From positions 1 to 43,605 of the forward strand of contig SKYV01000180.1 in assembly GCA_007127745.1 (NCBI GenBank): a stretch of DNA of 43,605 nucleotides. The letters are read 5' to 3'. The translations under genes and the position numbers were made by a program. Source of the DNA: Balneolaceae bacterium (GTDB lineage Bacteria; Bacteroidota; Rhodothermia; Balneolales; Balneolaceae). Each line of letters starts with the position of its first letter. Position 1 is the first letter of the stretch. The notes beneath the pieces were generated by a model. The model did not search any database. It saw only the letters and a list, made by a program, of their open reading frames with translations, and was not told the origin of the DNA. This document shows, one piece after another, positions 17,884-27,722 of this stretch.

Positions 17884-18935
17884 AATGATGGTGTTGTGTA
17901 ACTAAGTTCTTGTTTACGAAATGTTTGAATAATATTGTTGATCTGGTCAAATTCAATCAAAAAAGCGTCGTGTCCGTAGGGTGATTGAATTTCATGATAG
18001 CCGGCATTGCCCAAAAATTTGGCTAACTCTTTCTGTTCATGAACCGGATAGAGATGATCGGTGTTGATGCCAACCACACGCACGGGAATTTTCACACGCC
18101 CCAGAACTTGTTCAAAGGATCCGCGATTTCTGGAAACATCGTGCGTATCCATTGCTTTGGTCAGAATGATGTAGGAATGTGCATCAAACCGGCTCACCAG
18201 TTTTTCTCCCTGATAATTCAAATAAGATTCAACCTGGAAAAGATCGCTTCCGTCCTGTAATTCCCGGCCAAATTTTTGCTGATAATCCTGCGGGGCACGG
18301 TAGGTGATCATGGCCATCATCCGGGCAGTGGCAAGGCCATCGGCAGGTCCGGTACCATATTCATAAATTCCGTCATTCCATTTCGGATCATTGATGATAG
18401 CCGAACGCTGAGCATGGCTGATGCCAATGGCCCAGGGGCTGTGCGATTTGCCCATTGCTATTAAAACGGCCGACTTTATACGCCGGTCCATGATTGTAAA
18501 TTCCAGTGCCTGCATGCCGCCGAGCGATCCTCCCAATACCAGTTCAATACAATTGATATCGATCTGATCCATTAGTTGCTGCTGAAAACGAACCAGGTCA
18601 CGTACGGTGAGATCAGGGAAATCGTTCAGATAAGGTTTACCGGTTTCAGGATTTACCGACCAGGGGCTGACAGATCCGTAGGGACTTCCCGGTACATTTA
18701 TACAAATGATAAAATTCTTTTCCGGATCGCAGACTTTTCCATTTCCGATCAATCCCGGAAACCATTCATCGGCTGCTGCATGGCCGGTCAGTGCGTGGCA
18801 GATTACAATGGCATTATTTCGCTCCTTGTTCAATTTTCCCCAGGTTTTGTAAGCCACCTCTGGCTGTTCGAATCGAAATCCCGATTCGGTGATGAATGGT
18901 CTTTCCAGCTTGGTTTTTGTGATTCCCTTGTTCAT
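17880..18935 (-). CDS. metX: Homoserine O-acetyltransferase MetX
   Basis: Alpha/beta-hydrolase-fold acyltransferase that activates homoserine, most likely with acetyl-CoA. The 351-residue protein has ICHALTGHAAADEWFPGLIG near residues 45-64, the GGSLGGMQALE nucleophile elbow in the middle, and the acid and base residues in NTDHLYP and YGHDAFLIE near the end. Acetyl rather than succinyl specificity is inferred from the family and from the partner MetY. It lies 55 bases downstream of the OsmC-like gene and is translationally coupled to hom. Confidence 0.93.
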   Translation of the reverse strand: MNKGITKTKLERPFITESGFRFEQPEVAYKTWGKLNKERNNAIVICHALTGHAAADEWFPGLIGNGKVCDPEKNFIICINVPGSPYGSVSPWSVNPETGKPYLNDFPDLTVRDLVRFQQQLMDQIDINCIELVLGGSLGGMQALEFTIMDRRIKSAVLIAMGKSHSPWAIGISHAQRSAIINDPKWNDGIYEYGTGPADGLATARMMAMITYRAPQDYQQKFGRELQDGSDLFQVESYLNYQGEKLVSRFDAHSYIILTKAMDTHDVSRNRGSFEQVLGRVKIPVRVVGINTDHLYPVHEQKELAKFLGNAGYHEIQSPYGHDAFLIEFDQINNIIQTFRKQELSYTTPSL

Positions 18936-18990
18936 ATATTTTCGGCTAAAAATAATTACGCCGGACTCTGATTTAGAGCCCGACAGTTTT

Positions 18991-19530
18991 TTAATATTTC
19001 TTAAATTCTACATTTCCGTTGATTTCAACGGGATTTTTGATGATATCCAGTACCGGACACCGGTCAACCGAAAGCTGCTCTAACAGTTTCAGTTTTTCAG
19101 GGTCTTCGTCGTTGGTTTCGATGGTTGTTTTGTAATTCACAGATTTGAATCCGGCCCGCTCTTCAGTCAAATTCAGAAAACCGTGCAGATCCAGGTTGCC
19201 TTCCACTTTTACCTCAACCGATTTCAGGTCGATATCCAGCACTGTGGCATACGCTTTAATGACAATTTCCTGGCAGGCGGCAAAAGCTCCCAGCACATAC
19301 TCTACAGGATTTGGTCCTTTATCGGTGCCGCCCAGATCTTCGGGTTCATCCGAAACAAATTTGAAATCCCGAATTTTCACATCCGACAGAAATCCGTTTT
19401 CCAGCCTGGATTTAGCCCGGAAGACAGCATTGGCATTGTCCGGTTCATTCTGAATTCCCTGAATCAGATTCAGGATATTTTCTTTAAGCTGTTCATTATT
19501 GGTGATAGTGGTTGTTTTAACAGTGCTCAT
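18991..19530 (-). CDS. OsmC/Ohr-family protein
   Basis: A 179-residue OsmC-fold protein. The conserved first cysteine lies in LGAFAACQEIVIKAYA (near residue 88) and the second in SVDRCPVLDIIKNP (near residue 158), the usual peroxidatic and resolving pair of thiol peroxidases that reduce organic hydroperoxides. A 35-residue leader with little similarity precedes the fold. Its place between an FMN reductase/oxygenase pair and metX suggests protection against peroxides or reactive sulfur species formed by the oxygenase. That role is inferred. Confidence 0.82.
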   Translation of the reverse strand: MSTVKTTTITNNEQLKENILNLIQGIQNEPDNANAVFRAKSRLENGFLSDVKIRDFKFVSDEPEDLGGTDKGPNPVEYVLGAFAACQEIVIKAYATVLDIDLKSVEVKVEGNLDLHGFLNLTEERAGFKSVNYKTTIETNDEDPEKLKLLEQLSVDRCPVLDIIKNPVEINGNVEFKKY

Positions 19531-19563
19531 AATGTTTTATTGAAGGAGTTTTAATTTTTTAAA

Positions 19564-20154
19564 TCAGGTTGATTGAAGGGTTTCCCGTTTAATTTCGGGT
19601 TGGTCCGGTCCGTTGAAAGGACGTTTTAACAGTGCAGACAGCCGGACAGTTTGATTCGATAATTTTTTCAGCCGTTCCAGAATTTCCGTATCCGTCAATT
19701 CGCCGTTGTTGTAGTGAGAATTATTCACATAAACACCGGCAGGAACGGTGTAGGCATTGAAAAAACCGAAGATCGGCTTGAACTGATGCTCAATTGCCAG
19801 GAAGTGGTGGTTGGAACCGCCCGTGGCAATTATCCCGACTGCTTTTCCTTTCAGGGCATCATTCGGAATCAGATCGAACAGGTTTTTCAGGGCTCCGGTA
19901 AAGGTGCCTCTGTAGATCGGAGACCCAATGATATAGACATCCGCATCCGTAACCTTGTCAATCAGCCGCCGGGTGTCACCGATATAGAGATCCGGATTAC
20001 GGCCGTCGCAAAAAACCAGATCGTAATCGGAAAGCGATACCAGTTCGGTTTCCAGGCTTTCATCAAATTCTTTGGCAAATTCAAGAGCCTTGTTGACCGC
20101 TATTCCGGTTTTTGAATGTTTGCTGAGGCTGCCTGAGATTCCAAGTAGTTTCAT
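19564..20154 (-). CDS. NAD(P)H-dependent FMN reductase (MsuE/SsuE-like)
   Basis: Flavodoxin-like reductase of 196 residues that would supply reduced FMN to the neighbouring monooxygenase. The start ISGSLSKHSKTG (residues 5-16) is the FMN phosphate loop, and GSPIYRGTFTGALKNLFDLI near residues 77-96 is the hallmark of the MsuE/SsuE group. ATGGSNHH follows. Its ATG overlaps the sfnG stop as ATGA, so the two are made together, as expected for a two-component flavin system. Confidence 0.88.
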   Translation of the reverse strand: MKLLGISGSLSKHSKTGIAVNKALEFAKEFDESLETELVSLSDYDLVFCDGRNPDLYIGDTRRLIDKVTDADVYIIGSPIYRGTFTGALKNLFDLIPNDALKGKAVGIIATGGSNHHFLAIEHQFKPIFGFFNAYTVPAGVYVNNSHYNNGELTDTEILERLKKLSNQTVRLSALLKRPFNGPDQPEIKRETLQST

Positions 20155-21239
20155 GCTGCTACTCCTTTTCTTTTCAGTTCTTCTTCTTTTTCACGAACCA
20201 GGGGGATCACTTTTTTCCCGAAAGCTTCCAGTTCTTCATCGTAATTCAGAAAGCCGGTAAGTATGAGGACCACTCCCAGTTGTTTCAGTTCAATGATGCG
20301 GTTGGCCACTTGTTCAGCCGTACCGATCAGACCGGTTTTAAACCCGTCGTTATACTGAACCAGGTCGTCAAACGAAGAGTCGGCCCACATACCTTCACCT
20401 TCCTTGGAAGAGGCTCCCGCCTGCTGAACCGCGTCCCTGAAATCATTCACGGCATCTTCATTGGCTTCGGAAACGATCTCTTCAAGCTGGTCGATGGCTT
20501 CCTGTTCGGTATCGCGGACAATCACAAAACCGTTCAGCGCAAATTTTACTTCACGTCTTTCTTTTTCAGCCAGCTTTTTTACGTCTTCAATTTGCTCCTG
20601 GATTCCGGAGTTGGTGTTTCCGTTCATGAAATACCAGTCGGAAACTTTTGCAGCCATTTTTCGGGCAGCTTTCGAATTTCCTCCCTGAAATACAGGAATA
20701 GAGTTATTATTGGCCGGTTTGGGCTTCGAAGGTGCATCGCTGATTTGGTAAAAATCACCCCGGTATGTAGTTTGTTCTTTTGTCCAGAGTGATTTCAGAA
20801 CTTCGATAAACTCTTCGGATCGCCTGTACCGTTCGTCGTGTTCGAGCCAATGCTCTCCGAATGCGGTAAACTCTCCTTTAAACCAGCCGCTCACAACATT
20901 TACAGCTGCACGACCGTCGCTGATGTTGTCAATGGTGGAGAGAATTTTTGCATAAACAGCCGGATGCCACAACCCGGGATGCACGGCAGAAATCAGATTT
21001 ATTTTTTCTGTTACCGCTGCCAGTGCCGAGCCCAGAGAGGCTGCTTCGAGTTGATTTTCAGCCCCATAACTTGCGATAAATCGTGTTTGCAGCAGGGCAT
21101 ACTCAAAACCAACCTGTTCTGCAATTTGTGCATAACGCTTGTTGGCTTTGAAATCCCAGCCTGTTTTCTGCGGAAGTTTTGATACTACAAGACCCCCGCT
21201 GACATTTGGTACCCAGTATGCGAATTTTAAGTAACTCAT
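20151..21239 (-). CDS. sfnG: SfnG-like FMNH2-dependent dimethylsulfone monooxygenase
   Basis: Luciferase-like flavin monooxygenase, 362 residues from the ATG at 21237-21239. The N-terminus KFAYWVPNVSGGLVVSK is the family-typical SfnG start; a longer frame to 21308 adds 23 unrelated residues and is rejected. The segments VNVVSGWFKGEF and GEHWLEHDERYRRSEEF are strongly characteristic. SfnG oxidises dimethylsulfone to methanesulfinate and formaldehyde in Pseudomonas putida. No MsuC/MsuD enzyme for the next steps is encoded here, so the substrate in this organism is not proven. An FMN reductase gene is coupled downstream and metY lies upstream. Confidence 0.87.
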   Translation of the reverse strand: MSYLKFAYWVPNVSGGLVVSKLPQKTGWDFKANKRYAQIAEQVGFEYALLQTRFIASYGAENQLEAASLGSALAAVTEKINLISAVHPGLWHPAVYAKILSTIDNISDGRAAVNVVSGWFKGEFTAFGEHWLEHDERYRRSEEFIEVLKSLWTKEQTTYRGDFYQISDAPSKPKPANNNSIPVFQGGNSKAARKMAAKVSDWYFMNGNTNSGIQEQIEDVKKLAEKERREVKFALNGFVIVRDTEQEAIDQLEEIVSEANEDAVNDFRDAVQQAGASSKEGEGMWADSSFDDLVQYNDGFKTGLIGTAEQVANRIIELKQLGVVLILTGFLNYDEELEAFGKKVIPLVREKEEELKRKGVAA

Positions 21240-21280
21240 TTGTATATTTGATTTAGTGGTGATGCCGGCAAGGGCTCTGC

Positions 21281-21309
21281 GAAAAGTACCTTCCGGCGTT
21301 ATTGACAAA
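21281..21309 (-). promoter_or_regulatory. Possible internal promoter before sfnG
   Basis: On the minus strand TTTG (21306-21309) and TACTTTTC (21281-21288), one mismatch from the Bacteroidota -7 TAnnTTTG, are separated by 17 bases. Transcription could start about 35 bases before sfnG, independent of the riboswitch. This is motif matching only. Confidence 0.3.
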
Positions 21310-21340
21310 CCCGGTTCCGATTTTCGGAGCCGGGTTTTTT
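21307..21340. terminator. Strong hairpin between metY and sfnG
   Basis: Fourteen base pairs (21307-21320 with 21324-21337, one T-G pair) close a three-base loop. The plus strand has a T6 tail (21335-21340), but no plus-strand gene ends here. In the direction of the operon the tail is only GTTTGTC, so it would act as a weak attenuator or a stabilising hairpin. A second small stem (CCCCT/AGGGG) lies next to it. Confidence 0.6.
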
Positions 21341-21368
21341 ATTTGGCCCCTCACAGGAGGGGAAGTTG

Positions 21369-22712
<1,344 letters not shown>

Positions 22713-22765
22713 TTAGTTGAAGGTTAATTTTTCTGATGTTGAAGATGCATTGTTCAGGCCGGTCA

Positions 22766-23209
22766 TCAGTTATTGTTACGATCACGTATCAAAAACTGGT
22801 GATCGACCTTGATACAGCGGTTTTGAATCATTTTGACTCCCGCTCGTTTCGTTTTTTCTGTTTCATCTGGATGGCTGCCGGTTCCAAGTTGCAACCATAC
22901 GGCTTTGGGCTGAATTTCAAGAGCCTGATCCACAACCTGTGGTACATATTCAGGCTTGATGAAAACATCCACTATATCAACCTTTTCCGGGATGGACTTC
23001 AAATCGGAATAGGCTTTTTCACCCAAAATTTCATCCGCTCCGGGGTTTACCGGAATGATGTGATACCCGGCATTTTGGAGATACCGGCCAACATAATGGC
23101 TGTCTTTATGGTGATTTCTGGAAATTCCCACAATTGCAATGGTTTTCACGTCATCCAGCAAAACTTCGACTTCATCTGTCTCGGCCGAACGTTCCGGTGT
23201 GGATCTCAT
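22766..23209 (-). CDS. CoA-binding (YccU-like) protein, first gene of SAM-riboswitch operon
   Basis: A Rossmann-type CoA-binding domain (CoA_binding_2). VKTIAIVGISRNHHKDSHYV and the GYHIIPVNPGADEILG loop are the nucleotide-binding signature; KAVWLQLGTG and VKMIQNRCIKVDH complete the 147-residue protein. I use the ATG at 23207-23209. A GTG at 23279-23281 would add 24 residues but begins only 11 bases after the T run of the riboswitch terminator, leaving no room for a ribosome site. These small proteins are structurally known but of unclear function; a regulatory or acyl-CoA-sensing role next to MetX/MetY is inference. Confidence 0.85.
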   Translation of the reverse strand: MRSTPERSAETDEVEVLLDDVKTIAIVGISRNHHKDSHYVGRYLQNAGYHIIPVNPGADEILGEKAYSDLKSIPEKVDIVDVFIKPEYVPQVVDQALEIQPKAVWLQLGTGSHPDETEKTKRAGVKMIQNRCIKVDHQFLIRDRNNN

Positions 23210-23292
23210 TTTGCTGTCGTACCAGTTGTTAAATGTGTTTTTCAATGGAAATTTTGTGTTAATATTTTTTTCTGTTTTCACTCATGGAAATA

Positions 23293-23354
23293 AAAAAAGC
23301 CTCTTCCGAAAATCCCGTCCCGCCGGTATGGGAAAGATTTTCAGAAGAGGCTTT
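23293..23354 (-). terminator. Rho-independent terminator of the SAM riboswitch
   Basis: On the minus strand AAAAGCCTCTTC (from 23354) and GAAGAGGCTTTTTTT (ending 23293) form a long stem, extended by the GATTTTC/GAAAATC arms, followed by the T run at 23299-23293. It begins 25 bases after the aptamer, the usual expression platform of a transcriptional OFF switch. Confidence 0.92.
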
Positions 23355-23379
23355 TGGTTGTTACACATTTGCCATTCAT

Positions 23380-23510
23380 CTCATCTTTCCCAACTGCGGC
23401 AATTGCCGCATCGGGCAGGATTTAGCACCTGTCACCCCGACAATGATTTATTGCCGGAACCGGTTGCTAAGGTTTCACAGGGCCTGTCCCTCCACCTTTC
23501 TGGATAAGAG
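23380..23510 (-). promoter_or_regulatory. SAM-I (S-box) riboswitch
   Basis: Read on the minus strand, the aptamer shows the conserved S-box core: CTTATCCAGA, AAGGTGGAGGGA, GGCCCTGTGAAACC, TAGCAACC, then GGTGCTAAATCCTGCC, a GCGGCAATTGCCGC stem and GGGAAAGATGAG. The P1 helix pairs CTTATC with GATGAG (one T-G pair). With SAM bound, the downstream terminator forms and the CoA-binding/metY genes are switched off. Recognition rests on conserved bases and order of helices, without a covariance search. Confidence 0.95.
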
Positions 23511-23551
23511 TTCAATTTTTAAAAGAACGTATCTGCCAAAAAATGGATAAT

Positions 23552-23581
23552 AAAAAAGCCCTGCTGGAAACCAGAGGGCTT
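23552..23581 (-). terminator. Terminator upstream of the riboswitch
   Basis: AAGCCCT (23556-23562) pairs with AGGGCTT (23575-23581), with an inner CTGG/CCAG stem and an AAA loop. The minus strand ends in a T6 run (23557-23552). It ends a minus-strand transcript from the right, either era read-through or something starting in the AT-rich gap, and insulates the riboswitch promoter, which must lie in the 40 bases after it. Confidence 0.85.
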
Positions 23582-23968
23582 ATATCAATTTTTTTTGAAA
23601 AAATCAGTACACCCTCTGCATCATGTGAAACAACACATACACATCATACAGATGGAGCAAATAATATTTTGGGCTGATTTTTTCATTGCAATAATAATAA
23701 CACACTTTTCGGATACGATGCAATTAAATTTGAAAAATTTTTTTGAAACGGATTCAATTACAAAATCTTCTTTTTACAATATTGATAATATTTGATTTGT
23801 GACATTATTTAAAAATGTCAACTTCCTTCATCGTACGAAAAGTGAAATTTCGAAAAACTGAATTTTCACTCATAATCCTGTGAGAGCCTGTGAAGTATTT
23901 GAAAAGTTAGATCTGATTATTCTGTGCCGGTTTACCCCGTACATTCACCGGAACATTTTTAATATCGC
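23582..23968. other. AT-rich gene-less region downstream of era
   Basis: Nearly 390 very AT-rich bases. The plus-strand 66-codon frame at 23595-23795 has low-complexity composition and no similarity I can name. A near-perfect inverted repeat (GTGAAATTTC/GAATTTTCAC) lies at 23842-23869. The terminator at the left end points in the direction of era transcription. Confidence 0.5.
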
Positions 23969-24850
23969 TTAATACCCCAGGTTTCGAACCCAGTTCTCTT
24001 TTTCTCGCCATTTTTCTCGCACTTTTACATGCAGTTCCAGGAAAACTTTTTTTCCGATAAATTCCTCTATCGATTCTCTTGACCGAATTCCCAGTTCTTT
24101 GATCGCTTTACCGCCTTTGCCGATTAACATCCCCTTTTGTGAATTTCGGTTCACAATAATATCCGCGCTGATCCTGTCTATTTCATCATCGGCTTTGTAC
24201 TCAATCACTTCAACCGCGCAGGAGTAGGGAATTTCTTCGTGAAATCGTAGAAAAAGCTGTTCCCGAATCAATTCGGATACAAAAAAACGGACCGGATGCT
24301 CGCTTAAATCTTCTTTTGGATAAAATGGAGGGCCTGAAGGCAGCAAGCTGCGGACGGTATTCAGCAATTCATCAACCCCGTCTCCCTGCAAAGCCGAAAC
24401 ATAAAGCACTGAGTGAAGTCGAAGCTGATCTTTCAGCAGTAAAACTTTCTTTTCTGCTTCAGCTTTGTCAGTTGCATCTATTTTATTAACAACAAGTAAA
24501 ATTGGCTTATTGATGCTTTGGAGTAGTTCAATCACTTCATCGGTCGGATGCCGGTCGGTTGGATCGTAAATAAAGAGAATCAGGTCGGCGTCTTTTCGGG
24601 CCCGCTCCACGGTTTTCATCATCGCTTTTTGGAGCTCATATTTGGGCGAGATGACGCCGGGTGTGTCCAGAAATACAATCTGTGTATCATGATCCGAATA
24701 AATACCCACAACCTGGTGGCGGGTAGTCTGGGCCTTGTGTGTGGTAATAGAAATTTTACTCCCCAGAATGCGGTTCATCAGCGTGGATTTTCCCGCATTG
24801 GGCTTGCCAATAATGGCAGCATAACCGGATTTGTGTTGTGATTGATTCAA
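23969..24850 (-). CDS. era: GTPase Era, TTG start
   Basis: Ras-like GTPase that binds 16S rRNA and assists 30S assembly. The 293-residue protein has G1 GKPNAGKS (residues 15-22), G2 TTRHQVVG, G3 DTPG, G4 NKID and G5 VSALQG, followed by a C-terminal KH domain with GKGGKAIKELGIRSR. The only start ahead of the P-loop is TTG at 24848-24850. It lies 188 bases downstream of pdxJ on the same strand. Confidence 0.96.
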   Translation of the reverse strand: MNQSQHKSGYAAIIGKPNAGKSTLMNRILGSKISITTHKAQTTRHQVVGIYSDHDTQIVFLDTPGVISPKYELQKAMMKTVERARKDADLILFIYDPTDRHPTDEVIELLQSINKPILLVVNKIDATDKAEAEKKVLLLKDQLRLHSVLYVSALQGDGVDELLNTVRSLLPSGPPFYPKEDLSEHPVRFFVSELIREQLFLRFHEEIPYSCAVEVIEYKADDEIDRISADIIVNRNSQKGMLIGKGGKAIKELGIRSRESIEEFIGKKVFLELHVKVREKWREKENWVRNLGY

Positions 24851-24966
24851 TTTATATGAAATTATGTGTCAGTTTCTGTTGGAGTTTGCCGGTCACGATA
24901 TAATTATCTCTTACAAGAAATACTGAGAAATTACATATACAAAATTATGGCTTTCTTTGTTTAACC

Positions 24967-25038
24967 GCGGAGAATGCTGAGAAGCGCTGAGAATTTTTTG
25001 TGTCCTATCTTTTTCACTTTTCACTTTTGCCTTTTCCC
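24967..25038. repeat. Short tandem repeats in the era-pdxJ gap
   Basis: Two repeat tracts lie here. GCGGAGAAT, GCTGAGAAGC and GCTGAGAAT follow one another at 24967-24994. Four heptamers on the plus strand, TTTTCAC, TTTTCAC, TTTTGCC and TTTTCCC, fill 25011-25038 exactly up to the pdxJ stop codon. Confidence 0.75.
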
Positions 25039-25761
25039 TCATCGAGCATTCATAATTTTCAAATACTCTTTAACGGTTCGCTCCAATCCCCAAAATAGGG
25101 CTTTCGAAACCAGGGCATGGCCAATACTAATGTCCTCGAGATAGGGAACCTCCCGGGCCAAAACAGGCAGATTATCGAGGTTCAGACCATGTCCTGCATT
25201 AACTTTCATTCCAGCCTGGTAAATCAGTTCAGCCCCTTTTTGCAACCGTTCCAGTTCTTTTTTTCGTGATTCTGCATCAGGTGCATTGGCAAAAGTTCCG
25301 GTATGAAGTTCGATGGTATCGGTCCCCAGTTTATGGGCGAGCTCAATATCGTGTGGATTGGGATCAAGAAAAAGGCTCATTTCAATTCCGGTACCTTCGA
25401 AAGCTGGGAAGACCCGGTTTGCAAAATCATCATATACGTGCTTCATATTCAACCCGCCTTCGGTGGTCAGTTCTTCGCGCCCTTCGGGAACAAGTGTGCA
25501 AAGTTCTGGTTCTATTTCTCTGCAGATGCGGATCATCTCATCGGTTGCGGCCATTTCAAAATCGAGAATTCCTTTTACGCTTTTTTTTAGCCGGTAAACA
25601 TCCTCATCTCTGATATGGCGCCTGTCGCTTCGCAGATGAAATACAATTCCGGCTGCACCGGCATCTTCACAAACGGTTGAGGCTTCGACAGGATCTGGAT
25701 ATCCTTCTCCTCGGGCATTGCGAAGTGTGGCTACATGATCGATATTTACAAGTAACTGCAT
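25039..25761 (-). CDS. pdxJ: Pyridoxine 5'-phosphate synthase PdxJ
   Basis: Condenses 1-deoxyxylulose 5-phosphate with the PdxA product (aminoacetone phosphate) to pyridoxine phosphate, the last ring-forming step of DXP-dependent vitamin B6 synthesis. The 240-residue TIM barrel begins LLVNIDHVATLRNARG, with HLRSDRRHI, LVPEGREELTTEGGL, SLFLDP, ELHTG, VNAGHGLN and EDISIGHALV, all classical. It diverges from the NlpC/P60 gene with only 38 bases between. Confidence 0.96.
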   Translation of the reverse strand: MQLLVNIDHVATLRNARGEGYPDPVEASTVCEDAGAAGIVFHLRSDRRHIRDEDVYRLKKSVKGILDFEMAATDEMIRICREIEPELCTLVPEGREELTTEGGLNMKHVYDDFANRVFPAFEGTGIEMSLFLDPNPHDIELAHKLGTDTIELHTGTFANAPDAESRKKELERLQKGAELIYQAGMKVNAGHGLNLDNLPVLAREVPYLEDISIGHALVSKALFWGLERTVKEYLKIMNAR

Positions 25762-25799
25762 AGTTCTTTCGTTAGTTTAACCGAAGATACAATATTCAA

Positions 25800-26336
25800 T
25801 TGCAAAAGTTTAGCATCTTGACGAACGAGATTATCATAAAAATTCTGATTTTTCAATTTTTGATGATTCTGTTCTCAGCCTGTGGCATTTCAAGGCAAGC
25901 AGGCGCAGATGAACAAACTACAGGTGAGCGCCCGGCCATGATTACGACCAACTCAGTGGATGAACGGCGAACAGTTCAACAACAGTTGAATAGTGCACAT
26001 GAACAGTGGGAGGGAGTTCCCTACGTTTTGGGTGGCAGCAGCCCGAACGGTGTGGATTGCTCCTCTTTTACTCAAATTGTTTACAAAGATTTTTTTGGAA
26101 TTGATATCCCACGACATACCAGCCTGCAGTTGCAGGAAGGCAGCGGAGTCAGGCGAAATCAAATCCGGCCCGGTGATTTGATTTTTTTTCGTACGGCACG
26201 AGGCGTACTGCACGTAGGCATTGCCATGCAAGATGGTGATTTTTTACACGCTTCGGTTTCGTCAGGTGTGATGATTTCGAACATCAGAGAGAATTATTGG
26301 GCCGGTATTTATATCGGTTCAAGGAGGATTTTCTAA
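25800..26336 (+). CDS. NlpC/P60 lipoprotein peptidase
   Basis: A predicted peptidoglycan endopeptidase of 178 residues cleaving gamma-D-Glu-DAP bonds. The hydrophobic signal ends in LFSAC, a lipobox with Cys28. The catalytic cysteine is in NGVDCSSFTQ, the histidine in VLHVGIAM, and the third polar residue in FLHAS. YVLGGSSPNG and PGDLIFF are also typical. The start is uncertain: TTG at 25800 gives a full signal, an in-frame TTG lies at 25818, and the first ATG would leave almost no signal peptide. Confidence 0.88.
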   Translation: MQKFSILTNEIIIKILIFQFLMILFSACGISRQAGADEQTTGERPAMITTNSVDERRTVQQQLNSAHEQWEGVPYVLGGSSPNGVDCSSFTQIVYKDFFGIDIPRHTSLQLQEGSGVRRNQIRPGDLIFFRTARGVLHVGIAMQDGDFLHASVSSGVMISNIRENYWAGIYIGSRRIF

Positions 26337-26391
26337 TCCTGTTTTAGGAATGGTAACAATCACTTCAGACAGTGTTGATTTTGATTTCATC

Positions 26392-26429
26392 AAAAAAAAG
26401 CCTCCAATCATTTCTGAAAAGAGGCTTTT
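26392..26429 (-). terminator. Terminator downstream of icd
   Basis: AAAAGCCTC (26396-26404) pairs with GAGGCTTTT (26421-26429); on the minus strand the stem ends in a run of eight T's (26399-26392). It closes the icd transcript and separates it from the convergent NlpC/P60 gene. Confidence 0.9.
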
Positions 26430-26450
26430 CTGGGCTGTCAACCGAAAAGA

Positions 26451-27698
26451 TTACATATTTTTGATGATTTCATCGCCGAACTCGGAGCATTTTAAAAGAT
26501 CGGCTCCTTCCATCAGGCGTTCAAAATCGTAGGTTACACGCTTGTTGCTGATGGCCGTTTCAAGGCCTTTCTCAATCAGGTCAGCGGCATTGCCCCAGCC
26601 GAGATATCGCAGCATCATTACAGCGGAAAGGATCAGTGAACCGGGATTCACTTTGTCCTGGCCAGTGTACTTCGGCGCGGTTCCATGGGTGGCTTCAAAC
26701 ACCGCAATTCCGGTGTCGTAGTTGATGTTGGCACCGGGAGCAATACCGATTCCGCCTACACACGCGGCAAGCGCATCCGAAATATAGTCGCCGTTCAGGT
26801 TCATCGTGGCGATGACATCGTATTCGGCCGGGCGTGTAAGAATTTGCTGCAGGAATGCATCGGCAATCACATCTTTTACAACAATTCCGTTTGGCAGTTT
26901 ACACCAGGGGCCTTCCCCGATTACTTCGGCATCAAACTCTTCCATGGCCACTTCGTAACCCCAGTTTTTGAAACTTCCTTCCGTAAATTTCATGATGTTG
27001 CCTTTGTGCACCAGTGTTACACTGTCACGTCCTAATTCAATGGCATAGTTGATGGCTGCCCTGACAAGACGCTTGGTGCCTTCAATAGAAATCGGCTTGA
27101 TGCCCAGCGAAGAGGTCTCCGGGAAGCGGATGTTGGTGGTTCCCAGATCATTCATCAGAAAATCTTTCAATTTCTTATTTTCTTCTGTTCCGGTCTGGTA
27201 CTCAATACCGGCATAGATATCTTCGGTGTTTTCGCGGAAAATGACCATATCGGTCAGCTCTGGCTGTTTTACAGGGCTCGGTGTACCGTTGTAATATTTT
27301 ACCGGACGCACACAGGCAAACAGATCGAGCCGCTGGCGAATGGCCACATTCAGAGATCGGATTCCGCCGCCGACAGGGGTAGTTAAAGGGCCTTTAATAC
27401 CCACCAGGTATTCTTTGAAAGCTTCGAGTGTATCCTGCGGAAGCCATTCATCATCACCGTAAACATCGAGGGCTTTTTCACCGGCATACACTTCAAACCA
27501 GTTAATCTTTTTCTCACCGTTAAACGCTTTTTCAACAGCACTGTCCACAACTTTTTTCATCACCGGTGAGATATCAATACCAATCCCGTCGCCTTCGATG
27601 TAGGGGATGATGGGATCATTTCCGACTTTCAGAGAACCGTCTGATTTTTTCTTTACAATGGTTCCTTCGGAAGGTTTTTTCAGTTTTTGAAAACTCAT
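26451..27698 (-). CDS. icd: Isocitrate dehydrogenase (NADP-type, E. coli-like)
   Basis: TCA-cycle enzyme converting isocitrate to 2-oxoglutarate. The protein closely follows the E. coli Icd pattern: [28 protein letters not shown] with the regulatory serine of the phosphorylation site, [14 protein letters not shown], the lysine in [38 protein letters not shown] and [16 protein letters not shown]. From the ATG at 27698 it has 415 residues, aligning with the E. coli start; an ATG at 27722 would add eight. It is monocistronic with a terminator. No aceK kinase gene is nearby. Confidence 0.95.
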   Translation of the reverse strand: MSFQKLKKPSEGTIVKKKSDGSLKVGNDPIIPYIEGDGIGIDISPVMKKVVDSAVEKAFNGEKKINWFEVYAGEKALDVYGDDEWLPQDTLEAFKEYLVGIKGPLTTPVGGGIRSLNVAIRQRLDLFACVRPVKYYNGTPSPVKQPELTDMVIFRENTEDIYAGIEYQTGTEENKKLKDFLMNDLGTTNIRFPETSSLGIKPISIEGTKRLVRAAINYAIELGRDSVTLVHKGNIMKFTEGSFKNWGYEVAMEEFDAEVIGEGPWCKLPNGIVVKDVIADAFLQQILTRPAEYDVIATMNLNGDYISDALAACVGGIGIAPGANINYDTGIAVFEATHGTAPKYTGQDKVNPGSLILSAVMMLRYLGWGNAADLIEKGLETAISNKRVTYDFERLMEGADLLKCSEFGDEIIKNM

Positions 27699-27722
27699 TT
27701 TCGTCAAATTTTTAGTTAGCAT

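Noticed and set aside
21240-21308. N-terminal extension of SfnG by 23 residues
   Set aside because: SfnG proteins begin close to KFAYWVPN; the extra stretch runs into the intergenic hairpin region.
23595-23795. 66-codon plus-strand frame in the AT-rich gap
   Set aside because: Low-complexity composition with no ribosome site; the nearest terminator points the other way.
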